A DNA stretch of 30,426 bases from Coptodactyla brooksi (GCA_033557675.1 JAWQRM010000109.1:1-30426), one strand, 5' to 3'. Counted from the stretch's first letter, positions 10,123 to 20,690 are shown. Program-made: numbers and translations. The notes: generated by a model from the sequence alone, not told the origin.

Positions 10123-10133
10123 CTGAACACTGA
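10123..10133 (+). repeat. 11-bp direct repeat, left copy (putative target-site duplication)
   Basis: CTGAACACTGA here is repeated exactly at 10310-10320, on either side of the hammerhead-bearing element. An 11-bp variable duplication fits target-primed insertion. Confidence 0.7.
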
Positions 10134-10309
10134 AGTTGAGGGTTTGGAACCTTTGACTTTGTAACCAAGTAAAACGCAGTCACCACTACGCCAAAATTTT
10201 TAGAGAGGATGCTCGACGCACGTTTCGCTAACCAAGTTAGCATCATCAGGAGCGATGAAAGACTTTCAGTCTCTCTACAAATTTTGGCGTAGTGGTGACT
10301 TCGTTTTAC
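10134..10309 (-). mobile_element. Hammerhead-bearing fold-back retroelement (retrozyme/Penelope LTR-like)
   Basis: The 176-bp segment is bounded by exact 11-bp direct repeats. It contains two 39-bp inverted arms, 10168-10206 and 10271-10309, that differ at two positions. Between them lies a hammerhead ribozyme read on the minus strand. Outside the inner arm, the minus strand also shows tRNA-like polymerase III boxes: GGCGTAGTGGTGAC (A-box-like, within the arm at about 10182-10195) and GGTTCCAAACCC (B-box-like, 10140-10151). If transcribed, the arms would pair and extend helix I, placing the ribozyme at the tip of a long hairpin. Small hammerhead elements flanked by target duplications are known as retrozymes in plants and animals and are tied to Penelope-like elements in animals. 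This one carries no protein. The inverted layout is unusual and could reflect two fused copies. Confidence 0.65.
10211..10253 (-). ncRNA. Type I hammerhead ribozyme (HHR-1, complete core)
   Basis: In minus-strand order: helix I strand GCTC (10253-10250), core CTGATGA (10249-10243), one extra T (10242), stem II GCTAAC-TTG-GTTAGC with six perfect pairs, GAAA (10226-10223), and helix III ACG/CGT closed by a 2-nt TG loop. The cleavage trinucleotide GTC follows (C17 at 10215), then GAGC (10214-10211), which pairs fully with GCTC. Every conserved core base is present. The one departure is the additional unpaired base after A9; an extra base at this place is known in a viroid hammerhead. The very short helix III with a dinucleotide loop is typical of Penelope-type hammerheads, which often cleave better as dimers. 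Predicted cleavage lies between 10215 and 10214. Confidence 0.8.
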
Positions 10310-10320
10310 CTGAACACTGA
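10310..10320 (+). repeat. 11-bp direct repeat, right copy (putative target-site duplication)
   Basis: This is an exact second copy of CTGAACACTGA, directly abutting the outer end of the right inverted arm. Confidence 0.7.
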
Positions 10321-10362
10321 GCTAAGTGCTTTCTAAGATGGCTTCCAAAAACTGTTTTTTTA

Positions 10363-10682
10363 ATGTATAGGGGATATTATGCTAGAATATGTGTAGCATT
10401 ATATACGATGTTTCTTATAACCACATTGAATCTAAATCCAATTATAACAAATAATAATAAATCGATTTTGGCGCAGTATGAAAAAAATTGCTGTCTCCAG
10501 TTCCCGTCAATGGAATTTCTTGTTTCAAGTGTGCCTTGGAATGCGACAGTGTTGGAATCACGAAATATATTTAAACGCAACATACTATCAATAGTATCAT
10601 TCATACTACGATTTATTGGTTTACTATCGAACAGTAACAAACCGTATAGGTAATAATTTAGATAAATGTGCAGTAAATACAC
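10363..10682. other. Segment open on both strands, no recognised product
   Basis: A 96-codon plus-strand frame (10363-10653) and a 101-codon minus-strand frame (10682-10377) overlap almost completely. The plus frame has a hydrophobic start (ICVALYTMFLITTL) and another hydrophobic patch near its end. The minus frame has RSMNDTIDSMLRLN and FQGTLETRNSIDGNWRQQFF, which read a little more like a soluble protein. I recognise neither. Open frames of this size also occur by chance in this window. Confidence 0.2.
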
Positions 10683-11111
10683 AGTTTTGGTGTAATCTGA
10701 ATAAATAGACTGTAACTACAATATAATAACTATTCACACATTATCCATATATTCACAGTATAATGGGTATTTGTTTATATAGAAGTTTGATTTGGGACTA
10801 TAATGTTATAAGCATCTTAATAAGACCTTGAGGCATGAATTAAAGAAAAAAATGTATCTATTTTTACTCTCTCTGACGTTAGTGTATAAACGGACATTTT
10901 TCTTTTTTTGTTTGTATAATTTTGTAAGGATTTTAACCGCAAATATTGTCGATATGCTAATTTTAAATTAGTCAGATTAGTCAATCATTGGACACGTCTA
11001 TTTGTATAGGTATGTACAAACTATTCATATAATGACAAGTTTAAAGTAGCTCGTTATTATATGAACTAATCATAATAAGATTTTCATGAATATTCTGTAA
11101 TGCGATCAAAA

Positions 11112-11990
11112 AAACTAGTTGATGTGTACATCCCACGTGACTTACCCTTACCTTGACCCTATTTCAATTATGACAACGATTTCGTAATGTGTTTTAGAAA
11201 ATATTGAAGAAATGTTTTAGACCTAGGCTTGACTGTTCTAAAATCTGAATTTAGGTAATTTTTAAAATAAACCAAACACCCTGCATATTCAAAAATAGTT
11301 TCAAAATTTGAAGAATTCGATGCGCTGCAACCTTTAGATGAACATTTTTTTCCAATCAAAAAGAGTAACAGTTCTAAACAAAATTTTACATTCGTACCTG
11401 TCATCTTTATTCAAAAAAGTGAAATAACACCCAAACCGTACGACTTGAAGCTAATGTATAATATTTATATAGTAATAATATTATATTTAAAATATTATGA
11501 TATTCGAAATATAACATTTATATTTATATAATAATTAAGGTGATCCTTAAATCTTATAAGGGCTTAAAAAATTGAACAATATACAAGATGTTCCATTTAA
11601 AAATTTCCAGTAGTTTTTAGAATAAATCAAACACCCTGTATATTCAAAAATAGCTGTAAAATTGTAAAGAGTTCGATGTAATTCAACTTTTATTTGAAAC
11701 ATCTAAAAAGAACAATAACAGTTCTAATAAAAAAAATTTTACATTCACAGCTGTCAATTTTTTTCAAAAATACGAAATAATGCCTGAACGGTGCAATTTG
11801 CAACTAATACATAATAATTAAAGCGGTCCTTAAATGTTATAAGGTCTTCAAAAATGTAATAACATATAGGGTGTTCCATATAAAAATTTGAAGTTGGATA
11901 GTTTTTAGAATAATCCGAACACCCTGTATATTCGAAAACTATTTCAAATTGTGACGAGTTTGATGTTATGTAATCTTTATTTGACACATT
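11112..11990 (-). repeat. Three-unit tandem array with ACAGGGTGTTC palindromic motif (copy 1)
   Basis: About three units of roughly 290-360 bp follow each other. Each includes a stretch with TTACATTC...CTGTCA...GAAATAA and a 63-68-bp mini-palindrome bounded by TATACAGGGTGTTC-type inverted ends (for example 11580-11643 and 11865-11930). The same array occurs in the opposite orientation at 23455-24245, including the outer flank TTGACCCTATTTCAATTATG next to ACTAGTTGATGTGTACAT. The open frames at 11168-11404 and 11754-12059 are translations of the repeat itself and have no protein motif. Confidence 0.8.
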
Positions 11991-12380
11991 TTTTTCTAAA
12001 GAGAGTAATATCCGAGATATTAAGAACGAAATACGAAATACGAACGAAATTTTTATCAATTATGGTTATAACTCAAGAACTGTTGATTTTAAGCATTTAT
12101 TATCCTTATAGTTTTTTCTCACAATTTTATGTAGATTAAAAATATGTATTTTGATACAAAAAGTTATAAAAAAATCAAAAAATTTGTAGGTTAAGTACTT
12201 CAACCATATGCACAATTTTTACAAAATCCTTATTGTGACCAGATTATATAATAATTAGCTTGTATGTAAAGTATGTTTTACTCAGTCTAACGTTGCAAGC
12301 GAAAAACGACACACAGACAAAAAGCCTAATTCGTCAAGATCCATCAAAATCTCGACACCGATTTTTTTTGCGAATGCAAT

Positions 12381-12400
12381 ACTTTCTCTTAAGAGAAAGT
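12381..12400. repeat. Perfect 20-bp palindrome ACTTTCTCTT/AAGAGAAAGT
   Basis: The two 10-bp halves are exact reverse complements with no spacer. The half-site recurs in the inverted repeat at 8999-9037. Upstream (12280-12380) is a less AT-rich stretch with CAAGCGAAAAACGACAC and TCAAAATCTCGACACCGA. It may be the end of a small foldback element. Confidence 0.75.
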
Positions 12401-12470
12401 AAAAATACTCCAAATAAAACTTGAAGTCTGGAATGTAACTTTAGAAATGGCAATAAACTTTTAAATTACG

Positions 12471-12494
12471 ATGGCGATATTCCGATATCGCCAT
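12471..12494. repeat. 10-bp perfect hairpin ATGGCGATAT-TCCG-ATATCGCCAT
   Basis: A perfect inverted repeat with a 4-nt loop is followed by two copies of TTTGAAAGAAAAA. Its function is unknown. No gene is visible from 12000 to 13040. Confidence 0.75.
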
Positions 12495-13041
12495 TCGCAA
12501 TTTGAAAGAAAAACGGAAACTTTGAAAGAAAAAGTTCAAATCCGACGAAGTGAACAGTTGAAATAATTCGACGGAAATCGTGAAAGCAACTTAATTTAAA
12601 TAATTTCAAAGGTTTTGATAGTAATTAAATTTATGATTTCATACCACGCAGGTAATAAACTATCAATATTTTTGTATATACTTCAAGCTTAATTTCAAAC
12701 TGACGAATATGTGAATTTCAAGAAATATGGGGCTCTGGTCAATAGAAAATATTCCATTTTCACTCTATGAATCTCCTCTTTGGGTTGCCATTTCATGAAT
12801 TCGCATCGTAACAATTATTTTTATGGAAACGTTAATGCAAAGTTATTAGTCAGATTCTTCCACTGTTGTTGTAAAGTTCAAGCAGAATTTGCTCAAACAA
12901 CGAATTTATCATTACCGGAACATTATATGATATAATGCTGTTAATATTGCATCATTACCGGAAAACATGTTAGTAAAATAATGTTTGTTTAAATTTTAAG
13001 AGCCACACTGGCGATGTATGAACACGATGACTCATATAATA

Positions 13042-14058
13042 TTCGATTGTTCGGAAAGTAATTTTGCTTTTTCGCAGCAGAGGCGTTAGTTGTATCTTAA
13101 CCAGCCAAAAACAGTATTTTTAGCACATTTCGCTTTTTTATTACAAAAATGTGAAAATGCAGTTCAAGCGAGAAAAGATTTAGTCGATGTGTATGGACAA
13201 GATGTATTGACAGAATACCAGTCAAAACTGGTTTGCAAAATTTGTTGCAAAACTTCACACATTTTTCAAAAGCTCAAAAGCTCACACATTTTTTTGCAAA
13301 TTTACACAATATTTGGGAGCTCTTGAACATTCTTGGTAGAATACTACCATGAATTTTAAAGTGTACTATCAGCAACAGGACAAATAAATTGCACAATTTT
13401 TTGCAAACTAGTTTGCAAAAATTTTGCAAAAGTTTGCAAAATTTTTTACAAGTTTGCAACATTTTTGGGAGCCCTTTCCAAAATTTTTGAGAGAATACCA
13501 CGATCAATTCTAAAGTGTATTGTCAACTGAATAAATTACATAATTCACTCAAACAGCAAAGGCCAGAATTGATCAGTAGAAAAGGTATAGTGTTCCACCA
13601 ATATAATGCGAGACCGTATACCAGCTTGGTAACTCGCCAAAATCTATTACAGCTTGGATGGGATGTGCTACCATACCTATCGTATTCTCCAGATTTGGCA
13701 CCTTCCGATTATTACTTGTTTCGGTCTCTAAACATTTTTTTGGACGGTAAAACTTGTACTTTAAATGAAGCCGTCGAAAATAACTGGGATCAGTGTTTTG
13801 CCAGCAAGGATCAGAAGTTTTATGAGCGTGGAATTATGCTATTGCCAGAAAGATAGCAAAAGGTGTTGGACCAAAATGGTTAATATGTAATTACATAAAA
13901 TAATTAAACATTTAATTATTAAATAAGTAATCCATAATTAAATAAGTAATTAATTTAAGTAATTACATAAAATATTTAACATAAAATATATTTATACTCT
14001 CTAAAAAGGTGCTTTTCATTTTCACGAAAAAGAAAACAAATTACTTTCGAACAACCTA
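13042..14058 (+). mobile_element. Deleted mellifera-type mariner, copy C
   Basis: The ends TTGTTCGGAAAGTAATTT and AATTACTTTCGAACAACC are inverted repeats of about 28 bp with scattered changes. The element is about 1 kb. The N-terminal transposase block QPKTVFLAHFAFLLQKCENA then VQARKDLVDVYGQDVLTEYQ (13105-13222) runs into GCAAAATTT-rich filler with two ENTTINSK-type units, then the C-terminal half. A second insertion of TTAATTAAATAAGTAAT-type sequence (about 13893-13965) lies just inside the right end and is flanked by copies of TAATTACATAAAAT. Confidence 0.9.
13515..13856 (+). pseudogene. Mariner transposase C-terminal half (in copy C)
   Basis: This is the best-preserved coding stretch of the window. 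It reads LNKLHNSLKQQRPELISRKG then IVFHQYNARPYTSLVTRQNL, then LLQLGWDVLPYLSYSPDLAP and SDYYLFRSLNIFLDGKT, ending NEAVENNWDQ, KDQKFYERGIMLLPER. It belongs to the DD34D cut-and-paste transposase family, mellifera subfamily. The second catalytic Asp is lost: the usual HHDNARPH reads HQYNARPY here. The third Asp (APSDYYLF) remains. The first catalytic Asp and the DNA-binding domain are not in this frame. The frame stops where the usual Trp after LPER has become TAG at 13854-13856, with QKVLDQNG just beyond. It is inactive. Confidence 0.92.
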
Positions 14059-14059
14059 A

Positions 14060-15600
14060 AATTTACATTTTATTCAAATATACGTTGCATAGCAACAAAC
14101 TTTACATAATTTCGAATCAAAAAGGTACCTATTCTATTTATTGTGGAGGTTATCTAACTTCAACTTTGTAAATAGAAAAGGTCAGTATATTTCTAAATGA
14201 AAGATTCGCAAAAGTTCCAAAAGAAGTTTGTAAGAATTTGTCAGAATTTACTCTGTTGGTAACTCGTATAATATAAATAGATGATAACTCATCTATTTTA
14301 TTAGATTACCTTGATAAGTTATGAAATACTATCAGGATTAACTATACCATTTGAAAATGGAATTTTACAGATTAATACCGATTTTATATGTCAAATAAGC
14401 AGGATGTGGATTGATCCTCTGATAAAACGTAATTGTCTGCGACGATTGATATCTCACTTTTATTAATCTACAAGTGATTGTAAATTATGATTTGTAAAAT
14501 TGCGTATATTAAATATACACCTTTGCACGTCTACACATTTACTTATCTAGATTTTTGTTATTATGATGTAATGGCAAATTAGATTACGCAACATGCATAG
14601 TATTTATATAATTAGGGATTGAGTGAATGGGCGATTTAGTGTTCAAATGAAGTACGTTGTTGTATAAAAGAAAACGATAAATAATTAAATGATTAAGGTT
14701 CATTGATTACAGCTGGAATGAATAATCTGTAGTTCTTTAACTACAGTAAAACTAAATTCAGTACTACCAATAGTCTATGTTTGTTAATGTTATTGCTTTT
14801 CTAGTTGCTTTATTATGTATTGAAAATGTGCCGCCTATTTTTCTCAGTATATATGACTTTATTACCTAATAGGTGTTCTACGTACTGTGGCGCGTTTATT
14901 AAATATTTGTATACTTATATGTTCAACATGAGTATATCTTATTTAAACACCGGTCATGATTGGATGTGACTCAGTTCAAAACAGGATTTTCTCTATGCTG
15001 AGGCGACGTAATATACAGAGTAATTGTGAACCCATATTCATGTACCCATGATAAGTCCGCGATATATTGTTAAGAACAATGTAACAAAATTAATAAAAGT
15101 TTCTTAACAATATGGGAATGCCATTTAGACTGGTGATAATTTATGAATTTTAAATTATAATATTTTAATTTCAAATTATCGAAAATGTAATAATATTACA
15201 GAGTAAATTCGAATTAGGAAAAATAATACCAAAAAAATACATATTACATGATGAACTATGTATTTATTCTATTATTTAATTTCAAAACCCCTGATATATT
15301 GTTATTATGGCAAGAGAAGGTCATGTGCGTGTATCGCACTAGCAGATTGTCGTATTTTGAACTGCAAAACACCATGTATCATGTTTGAAACAGTTCTTGT
15401 CCTACTCTACCGGTTTTGTATTAACCAATAACTGGGAGTACGATGCATTCACAATATAACTTATTGACCACAGCTTCTGAAGCAATTGTAGTAAATTAAT
15501 TTAAATTGGCAATGTCTGTCTACCGAATGGTTACATAGTCGCCTTACGACTAAAGTCGTATGTACATTTCACTGGGATATTACTAAAATATAAAATATTT
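14060..15600. other. AT-rich stretch, small hairpins, no gene seen
   Basis: I see no transposon protein motif or long open frame here. There are two perfect small inverted repeats: AAATAGATGA-TAAC-TCATCTATTT at 14275-14298, and ATATTGTTAAGAA/TTCTTAACAATAT at 15064-15076 and 15101-15113. Confidence 0.5.
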
Positions 15601-15607
15601 TTCGCTT

Positions 15608-15987
15608 TAGTTCGTGACAAAATTGTCTAAGAATTTTATTACAAATAACAAACTCATTTCTTAGAAATGCTGCAGGTGGTAACATTTTTATCATTTATTT
15701 TGATTAAAGCTACAAAGAAGTTTACAAGTATTGATCAACTTCAGAAAATGCTGGCGATAAAATAGCATACACGTGTATGGCTTCATGTTTTAAGTCAGCA
15801 CTCAAATGTAGTTTGTGATAAAATTGTCTAAGAATGTTGTTACGAGTAATAAATAATGACACTGCAAGTGATGAACGTTATTATCACTAGTTTTGATTAT
15901 AATTTAAAGGGAGTTTATAATTGTTGAGCAATTCTACAAAATTCTGATGACCAAATAATATACACGTGTACGGATTCATTTTTTAAG
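15608..15987 (+). repeat. Diverged ~200-bp tandem duplication with conserved CACGTG box
   Basis: Unit 1 (about 15608-15796) and unit 2 (about 15811-15987) align along their length. Both start TAGTTYGTGAYAAAATTGTC, share ATTTTGATTA/TTTTGATTATAA and GTTTA.AA, and end TACACGTGTAYGG.TTCAT, then TTTAAG. The core CACGTG E-box and its flanks are among the best-kept bases. The duplication could have regulatory meaning or simply be a remnant of an unknown element. Confidence 0.65.
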
Positions 15988-16537
15988 CGAAAGTAGTGAC
16001 GAACAGGGTCAATGCTCAAATTTGAAGGACATGTTTGCGAAAGAGATATTGAATAATTAAAGACGTGATGGAGCTGTTTCTACGCCAGCTGAGCGATGAT
16101 GTGACAATTTTTTAATTTGTTTTTCAGTTCGTGTGAAACGTGACAGGCAATTATCTTGTTGGCAGATTTCCAGAAAACCGTAGACAATTTTCGTGTGCGG
16201 ATCTAATTTGTGTTTCAATTAATTTTGCATGCAAGTATTAGATTTCGAATTATCTACAGTTTCAATTATCAAAATTATGGTAAATTGTAATAATTATGAA
16301 AGATATATTACATTCGTAATACAAGTTGCTAAATTAATTATCTATTAAAGAGTTAGTGTATTTAATCGAAATATTAACTCATTGCAATGAATAATGAGTA
16401 ATTAAGAGTTTTTTAATTGTACACTTCTTGATTCTTTTTTAAATTATATAAAAAAATAATTAATATTTTAATTCATTAATTAAATAACTTAAGTTTTTTA
16501 AATTAACCAAAGTTACCTATTGTTTATCTTAGTTTAT

Positions 16538-16583
16538 ACCTGTATTATTGATATATAAGTTATTATATATCAATAATACAGGT
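16538..16583. repeat. Perfect 21-bp inverted repeat, 4-nt loop
   Basis: The arms 16538-16558 and 16563-16583 are exact reverse complements, starting ACCTGTATTATTG, with spacer GTTA. The structure would form a stable hairpin or cruciform. It is too short for a standard microRNA precursor. It may be a recent foldback insertion, since no mismatch has built up. Confidence 0.85.
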
Positions 16584-16805
16584 GTGTATTAATATTGCGT
16601 TGTTAATACACAGCGTACTAACAAAACTGTGACAGGACATGTGATACTTCATAGTTACGTCTAAAGTAAAGTAAATATATATGGTGTCTGGAATATATTC
16701 TGATTATCATAAGACCACTTCTTTATTTTAAAAACATAACGAAACAAAATATTATGATTCGTTAAAAGTATCATAACATTTTTTTAGACTATTATTGCTC
16801 TGTTA

Positions 16806-16833
16806 AATATGCTTGTGAAAACACAAGCATATT
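16806..16833. repeat. Perfect 12-bp hairpin AATATGCTTGTG-AAAA
   Basis: AATATGCTTGTG and CACAAGCATATT are exact complements around an AAAA loop, about 220 bp from the 21-bp hairpin. No gene is seen nearby, and nothing else is recognised from 16000 to 17780. Confidence 0.8.
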
Positions 16834-17785
16834 GTTACAATTGTTACTATTACAACCGCGCGTGATCTACACATGAGCAACGATTGATACCGTTAGCTCT
16901 GACTGTAAAAAGCAGAAAGGATAACGATAGCAAAAATTGGACTCGTTGATCGATTGTGTATATGTCAGTTATGAACACCTTTAAAATCTGATGCAACCAA
17001 GCCAATTCTTACCTGTTGTTGTCGGTTTTCTAATCTTAAAATGATACGGTATTCTAAATTTGTATCGTCGAACTAGCAGGCACGTGTTCTTCGCGTGCTT
17101 TAATGACTAGCTGGTTTTGTTGCGAAGGTAATAAAAAATATATCTGGAAGTGTAACGTCGATAAATTAATTGCGATTACCAAATTGGTGTGCTCTGAATA
17201 TGATATGTAAAGATAGCTTCATAATAGAAAAAATAACAATCCGTTACCTTTTTGTATATTTTGCTCTATAAAAGGATCACCAAATGGAGAAATTACAATA
17301 CAAGTTTCTCAATCCAACTATAAGCTTAACAAGTAATTTAATTACTTTTTATTGAACCAAGAAAATACTTCTGCTTTCGTTATATGTACTCTAACCAACT
17401 GAGGTATGGTATATCTGATGAAGAGTGGGAGAAATTATAGCATAGTTCGGATTTGTATATGAGAAAAATATGAAAAAAATACACAATATTTATCAAGTAG
17501 TAGTGATCATAATAAATTCCAAATATCTAGCTGTAGTTATGAATTAAACATTAATGCAATACAAATTAAGACTATGATATTAGTGGATTAAACAATGCAA
17601 AATAATGTAGGAATATATTCATATTAATAAGGGTGTAGTAAAATTATTAATGTTTAATCAAAAGTTTTATTAAAGTATTAATTTCCATATACCTGCGACA
17701 GTATTAACAAAAGTAAAACGAATATTTTCTTAAATGACATTTTGTAAATTTCTGACTAAGTCTCGTCAGGTTTCTAAGGTTTGCA

Positions 17786-18901
17786 TTATTTTTGATGACT
17801 TTCAGCAAAACGATTTTCCTTATCATTCGTGCACAAATATATTTTGCAGTGTGAGCAAATAGAGTCAGGCCTATATTTAATTTTTTTAGGAACTTAATTC
17901 GCAGCGACCTCTGAATGATAAGAATTGTGGCCAATTAACTCCAATATTTGAATATCTTATGTCTGACGAAACTGAAAACCGCAGCTTTCTTCTTTTCTTT
18001 TGAACATTTTCTGGTGTGGTTGTATGTAAATTTCTTTCCAGCAGTTCTTTGGAATTTGCTTTCCTAGAGTCATAAGTCACGGTTCACTAATATCATTTCC
18101 ATCATTCATAAAACAGTCTATGCCACCATTTCTTGGATGTTCTATTTATTTCGTGCAATAAACGCAGCATGTCTGTTTTATCAACGTCTTCCATGTGTTC
18201 ATTGTAATCTTTAACAATTGATAAGCAAGATACATTAATTTTGCTTCCATCCTTCTGAGTTCTTTGAACAAAGCATGGGCCAGTTCCATGATAATTTGAC
18301 AATAAATATACACAACGATTATGCTTTCATTTCACATACCTTATTTCCTGGTGGCTCTTGACAATATCGACTTTGTCGACGAAATGGGCATAGAGCAATT
18401 TATTATCGTTTTGGTGAAGTGGTAACCAGTGATTAACTTGAATATCAGTGGGTTTGATTAATGAAATTTTGCTCTGATGTTGAGTACATAAGTTACATAA
18501 GTTACTTTACTACACAATATTACTAAGAGCGTTCTCACTTCAATATTATAAGAAATATTCAGTTGACAAACTACAGTTTTTTTTTAATAATGTGTTCCCG
18601 AACTGTTCCATTCTCAAGTGAAAGTGTTGAAGTCTTAGTTGCCAGTTCGTTTTTGATTCATTTTCTTTGAATGTTTTCATTCATGTGAACTTTATTTCGA
18701 TGGCCATCTTTTCAATTTTCATCCAAATTAACATTATCTACTTCAGAAGTAATACTATGCATTATGAAAAGTGCTTGGTGTTATGTCAATTTCATCTTTG
18801 CTAGGTGCACTTGATTCTACTGCTGTATCAGGACCGTTAGATATATTATTTATCTCATATTCTAGTTCCTCCACCGTTACGTATTTTATAAAACGGGCCA
18901 T
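17786..18901 (-). pseudogene. piggyBac transposase, internally deleted and frameshifted
   Basis: Reading the minus strand, an ATG at 18901 opens MARFIKYVTVEELEYEI then an acidic Ser/Pro-rich segment, the usual start of a piggyBac protein, ending at a TAG near 18757. Traces continue (KNELATKTSTLSLENGTV near 18625), then the catalytic core is missing. From about 18400 the frame returns as DIVKSHQEIRYVK, a TGA in place of the expected Trp, then KHNRCVYLLSNYHGTGP, QRTQKDGSK, VKDYNEHMEDVDKTDMLRLL (D of the DVDKTD block, the last catalytic Asp region) and SKKWWHR. After another shift come SSDIRYSNIGVNWPQFLSF and RGRCELSS. A final frame gives RPDSICSHCKIYLCTNDKEN then RFAESHQK and a stop at 17786, the Cys-rich C-terminal domain. 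At about 1.1 kb instead of about 1.8 kb it cannot work. Confidence 0.85.
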
Positions 18902-18949
18902 TTTACTGAAAATAATTAAAAATAAAAAAATAACTCTTTCCTAAGTAGC

Positions 18950-19640
18950 CAATGAAATTAAATGAAAATTTAAAAATGAATGATTTATATATAATTTTTG
19001 AGTTTTTTATCGAAGGGAAATTTACAAAAATTTGTTCATCCAGGTATTTATGGTAGTTCAATCAGAAAATGCAACAGATTTTTATGAAAATAAAAATTTC
19101 TTATTATTTCATCCTGCTTAAATATAGTCATGTAAAATTTCAGGTCATGATTTTCTCAAGACAGGTTGGTGAGAATTGATTGCTTTTTTCGAATTAAAAA
19201 TTCGAAAGAGTTCACCAAAGAAACTACTATTTCTATAAACGCTATATAGAAAGATTGTTTTGCGTATACAGCGTAATTATAAATGGAACAACCTGTATAT
19301 TATAATTATTACTTTACTATAAATAAACTGAGTTGTTTAGCCTTATGTTCATACATTTTGGCCTACATATAAAGCTCATTTTGAATGGTTGAAGGTATAC
19401 AGAGATGACAAAATGGATAAGTTTGCTTTTATTAAATCATTTATCAAAGAAAAATAGACGTGGGATGTGTTTATTATGGTGCTATTAGTTTTTCGTTTTA
19501 ATATCACTTCTCGTGTGACCATTTACTTCCTTTTTAGTAAATACGTGTCTTCGGAAGGGGAGGAAGAAGAGCATGATTTTCTTTCAGCAGCTCAGATTTT
19601 CTCAGAAGAGCATGAGTTAGTTAGGCTTTTGAGGATTTTC
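18950..19640. other. Unremarkable AT-rich stretch
   Basis: The region upstream of the piggyBac remnant shows no gene or repeat that I recognise. A 64-codon plus-strand frame at 19467-19661 has a Glu-rich patch but overlaps the SINE head and is probably chance. Confidence 0.45.
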
Positions 19641-19745
19641 TTTTCGATAGCTCAAAGGTAGAGCAGTTTCTGTGAAAGCAGCAGGTCGCAGATTCGAATC
19701 CTGATCGTAGGTCAGATTATTTCCTTCTTCCAATAAAAGGTAAAG
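19641..19745 (+). repeat. tRNA-derived SINE head (copy 2)
   Basis: The A box TAGCTCAAAGGTAGAGC at 19648-19664 is close to the tRNA consensus, and the B box GATTCGAATCC at 19691-19701 is intact. The anticodon loop region TGTGAAA is like copy 1. The acceptor arm pairs only partly. The tail TTATTTCCTTCTTCCAATAA resembles the tail of copy 3 (TTATTTTCTTGTCTAATAA), which supports one SINE family with a short tail. Confidence 0.65.
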
Positions 19746-19749
19746 AAGT

Positions 19750-20690
19750 GGGCGAAATTAATATGAGTGAAACGTTCCGAAATGTCCGAAAGTAAAACAG
19801 TTTTACACGGATATAGTTTTTTGTTGGTCAGCAATTTTGTTGGAACAACTTTACCTTTTGGATTTTTGCAAAACGTGATGTCCTTTATTCGATTACATAT
19901 CCTTGACGTCTTCTGAGTAACGTTACTAACTCCTCATAATAGTTTCTAATTTTGCTCACGGTACCTTAAAAAATAGTGGTCTATTAGCATATTGCTGGAA
20001 ATAATTATTATAATTAAGATATATTAACAATACACTCTTTCCGAATGTAGAAAAACGAGATAAGGCAAATGAAATATTTCAATGTATTATTAAAATGTAT
20101 AAGAAATAATACTACAATGTAGTTCGTAAAATTTGAGATTTTGATAGGTGGTTATATTACCAACTAAGCTGGACAGCTCAAATAAAGGTGTACCCTAAAG
20201 CACATTCTTAGGGTATTGTTCATACCAATTTTTGTAAATGTATTGATAAAAGACTATTTTTGTGATATAATTACAAACTGGATTAATACAAAATGTTTCA
20301 AATTTATTTTATAGCTTTTCTTCAAAACAAGCTCCGCCCCGAAAGCTAAAATTACATTAAAAACAGAGAAATAATAAGGCTCCTTCGTCGACTACACCGC
20401 TTTTCGCAATATGAGACTGTTAATATGAACTGCTACATAACTGCTACATAACATTATCATATTCTCGAAAAAGAAAATTGAGAATTTGGAATGTTAAAAA
20501 AAACCCAAATAAGATAGAACGTTCCAGTTTCCACTGTTATGTTAAGCATGAAAAATGCTACTACCTTTGCCAAAAAGTATGGTATACATTAAAAAAATAT
20601 TTAGTATTAAGGAGCATTGGAGCACTAACCAATAAAAGTGTACGTTAATATATTGTTGTACGTTAATGACATATTTTGGAAATTTTGGTC
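19750..20690. other. AT-rich stretch without recognised features
   Basis: I read both strands here and found no transposase, reverse transcriptase or RNA gene motif. Open frames are short. Confidence 0.45.

Noticed and set aside
11168..11404. Open frame similar to the one at 23938-24192, which might suggest a conserved protein
   Set aside because: Both lie inside the inverted tandem array, so their likeness is explained by the repeat. Frames differ in other units and no motif is seen.
17735..17776. CTGACGA followed by GACTTAGTC and AGAAAT on the minus strand, reminiscent of a hammerhead
   Set aside because: The closing stem is only 3 bp, an extra A precedes GAAA, and no cleavage site or helix I partner is found. 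It lies just past the end of the piggyBac reading frame and is probably chance.
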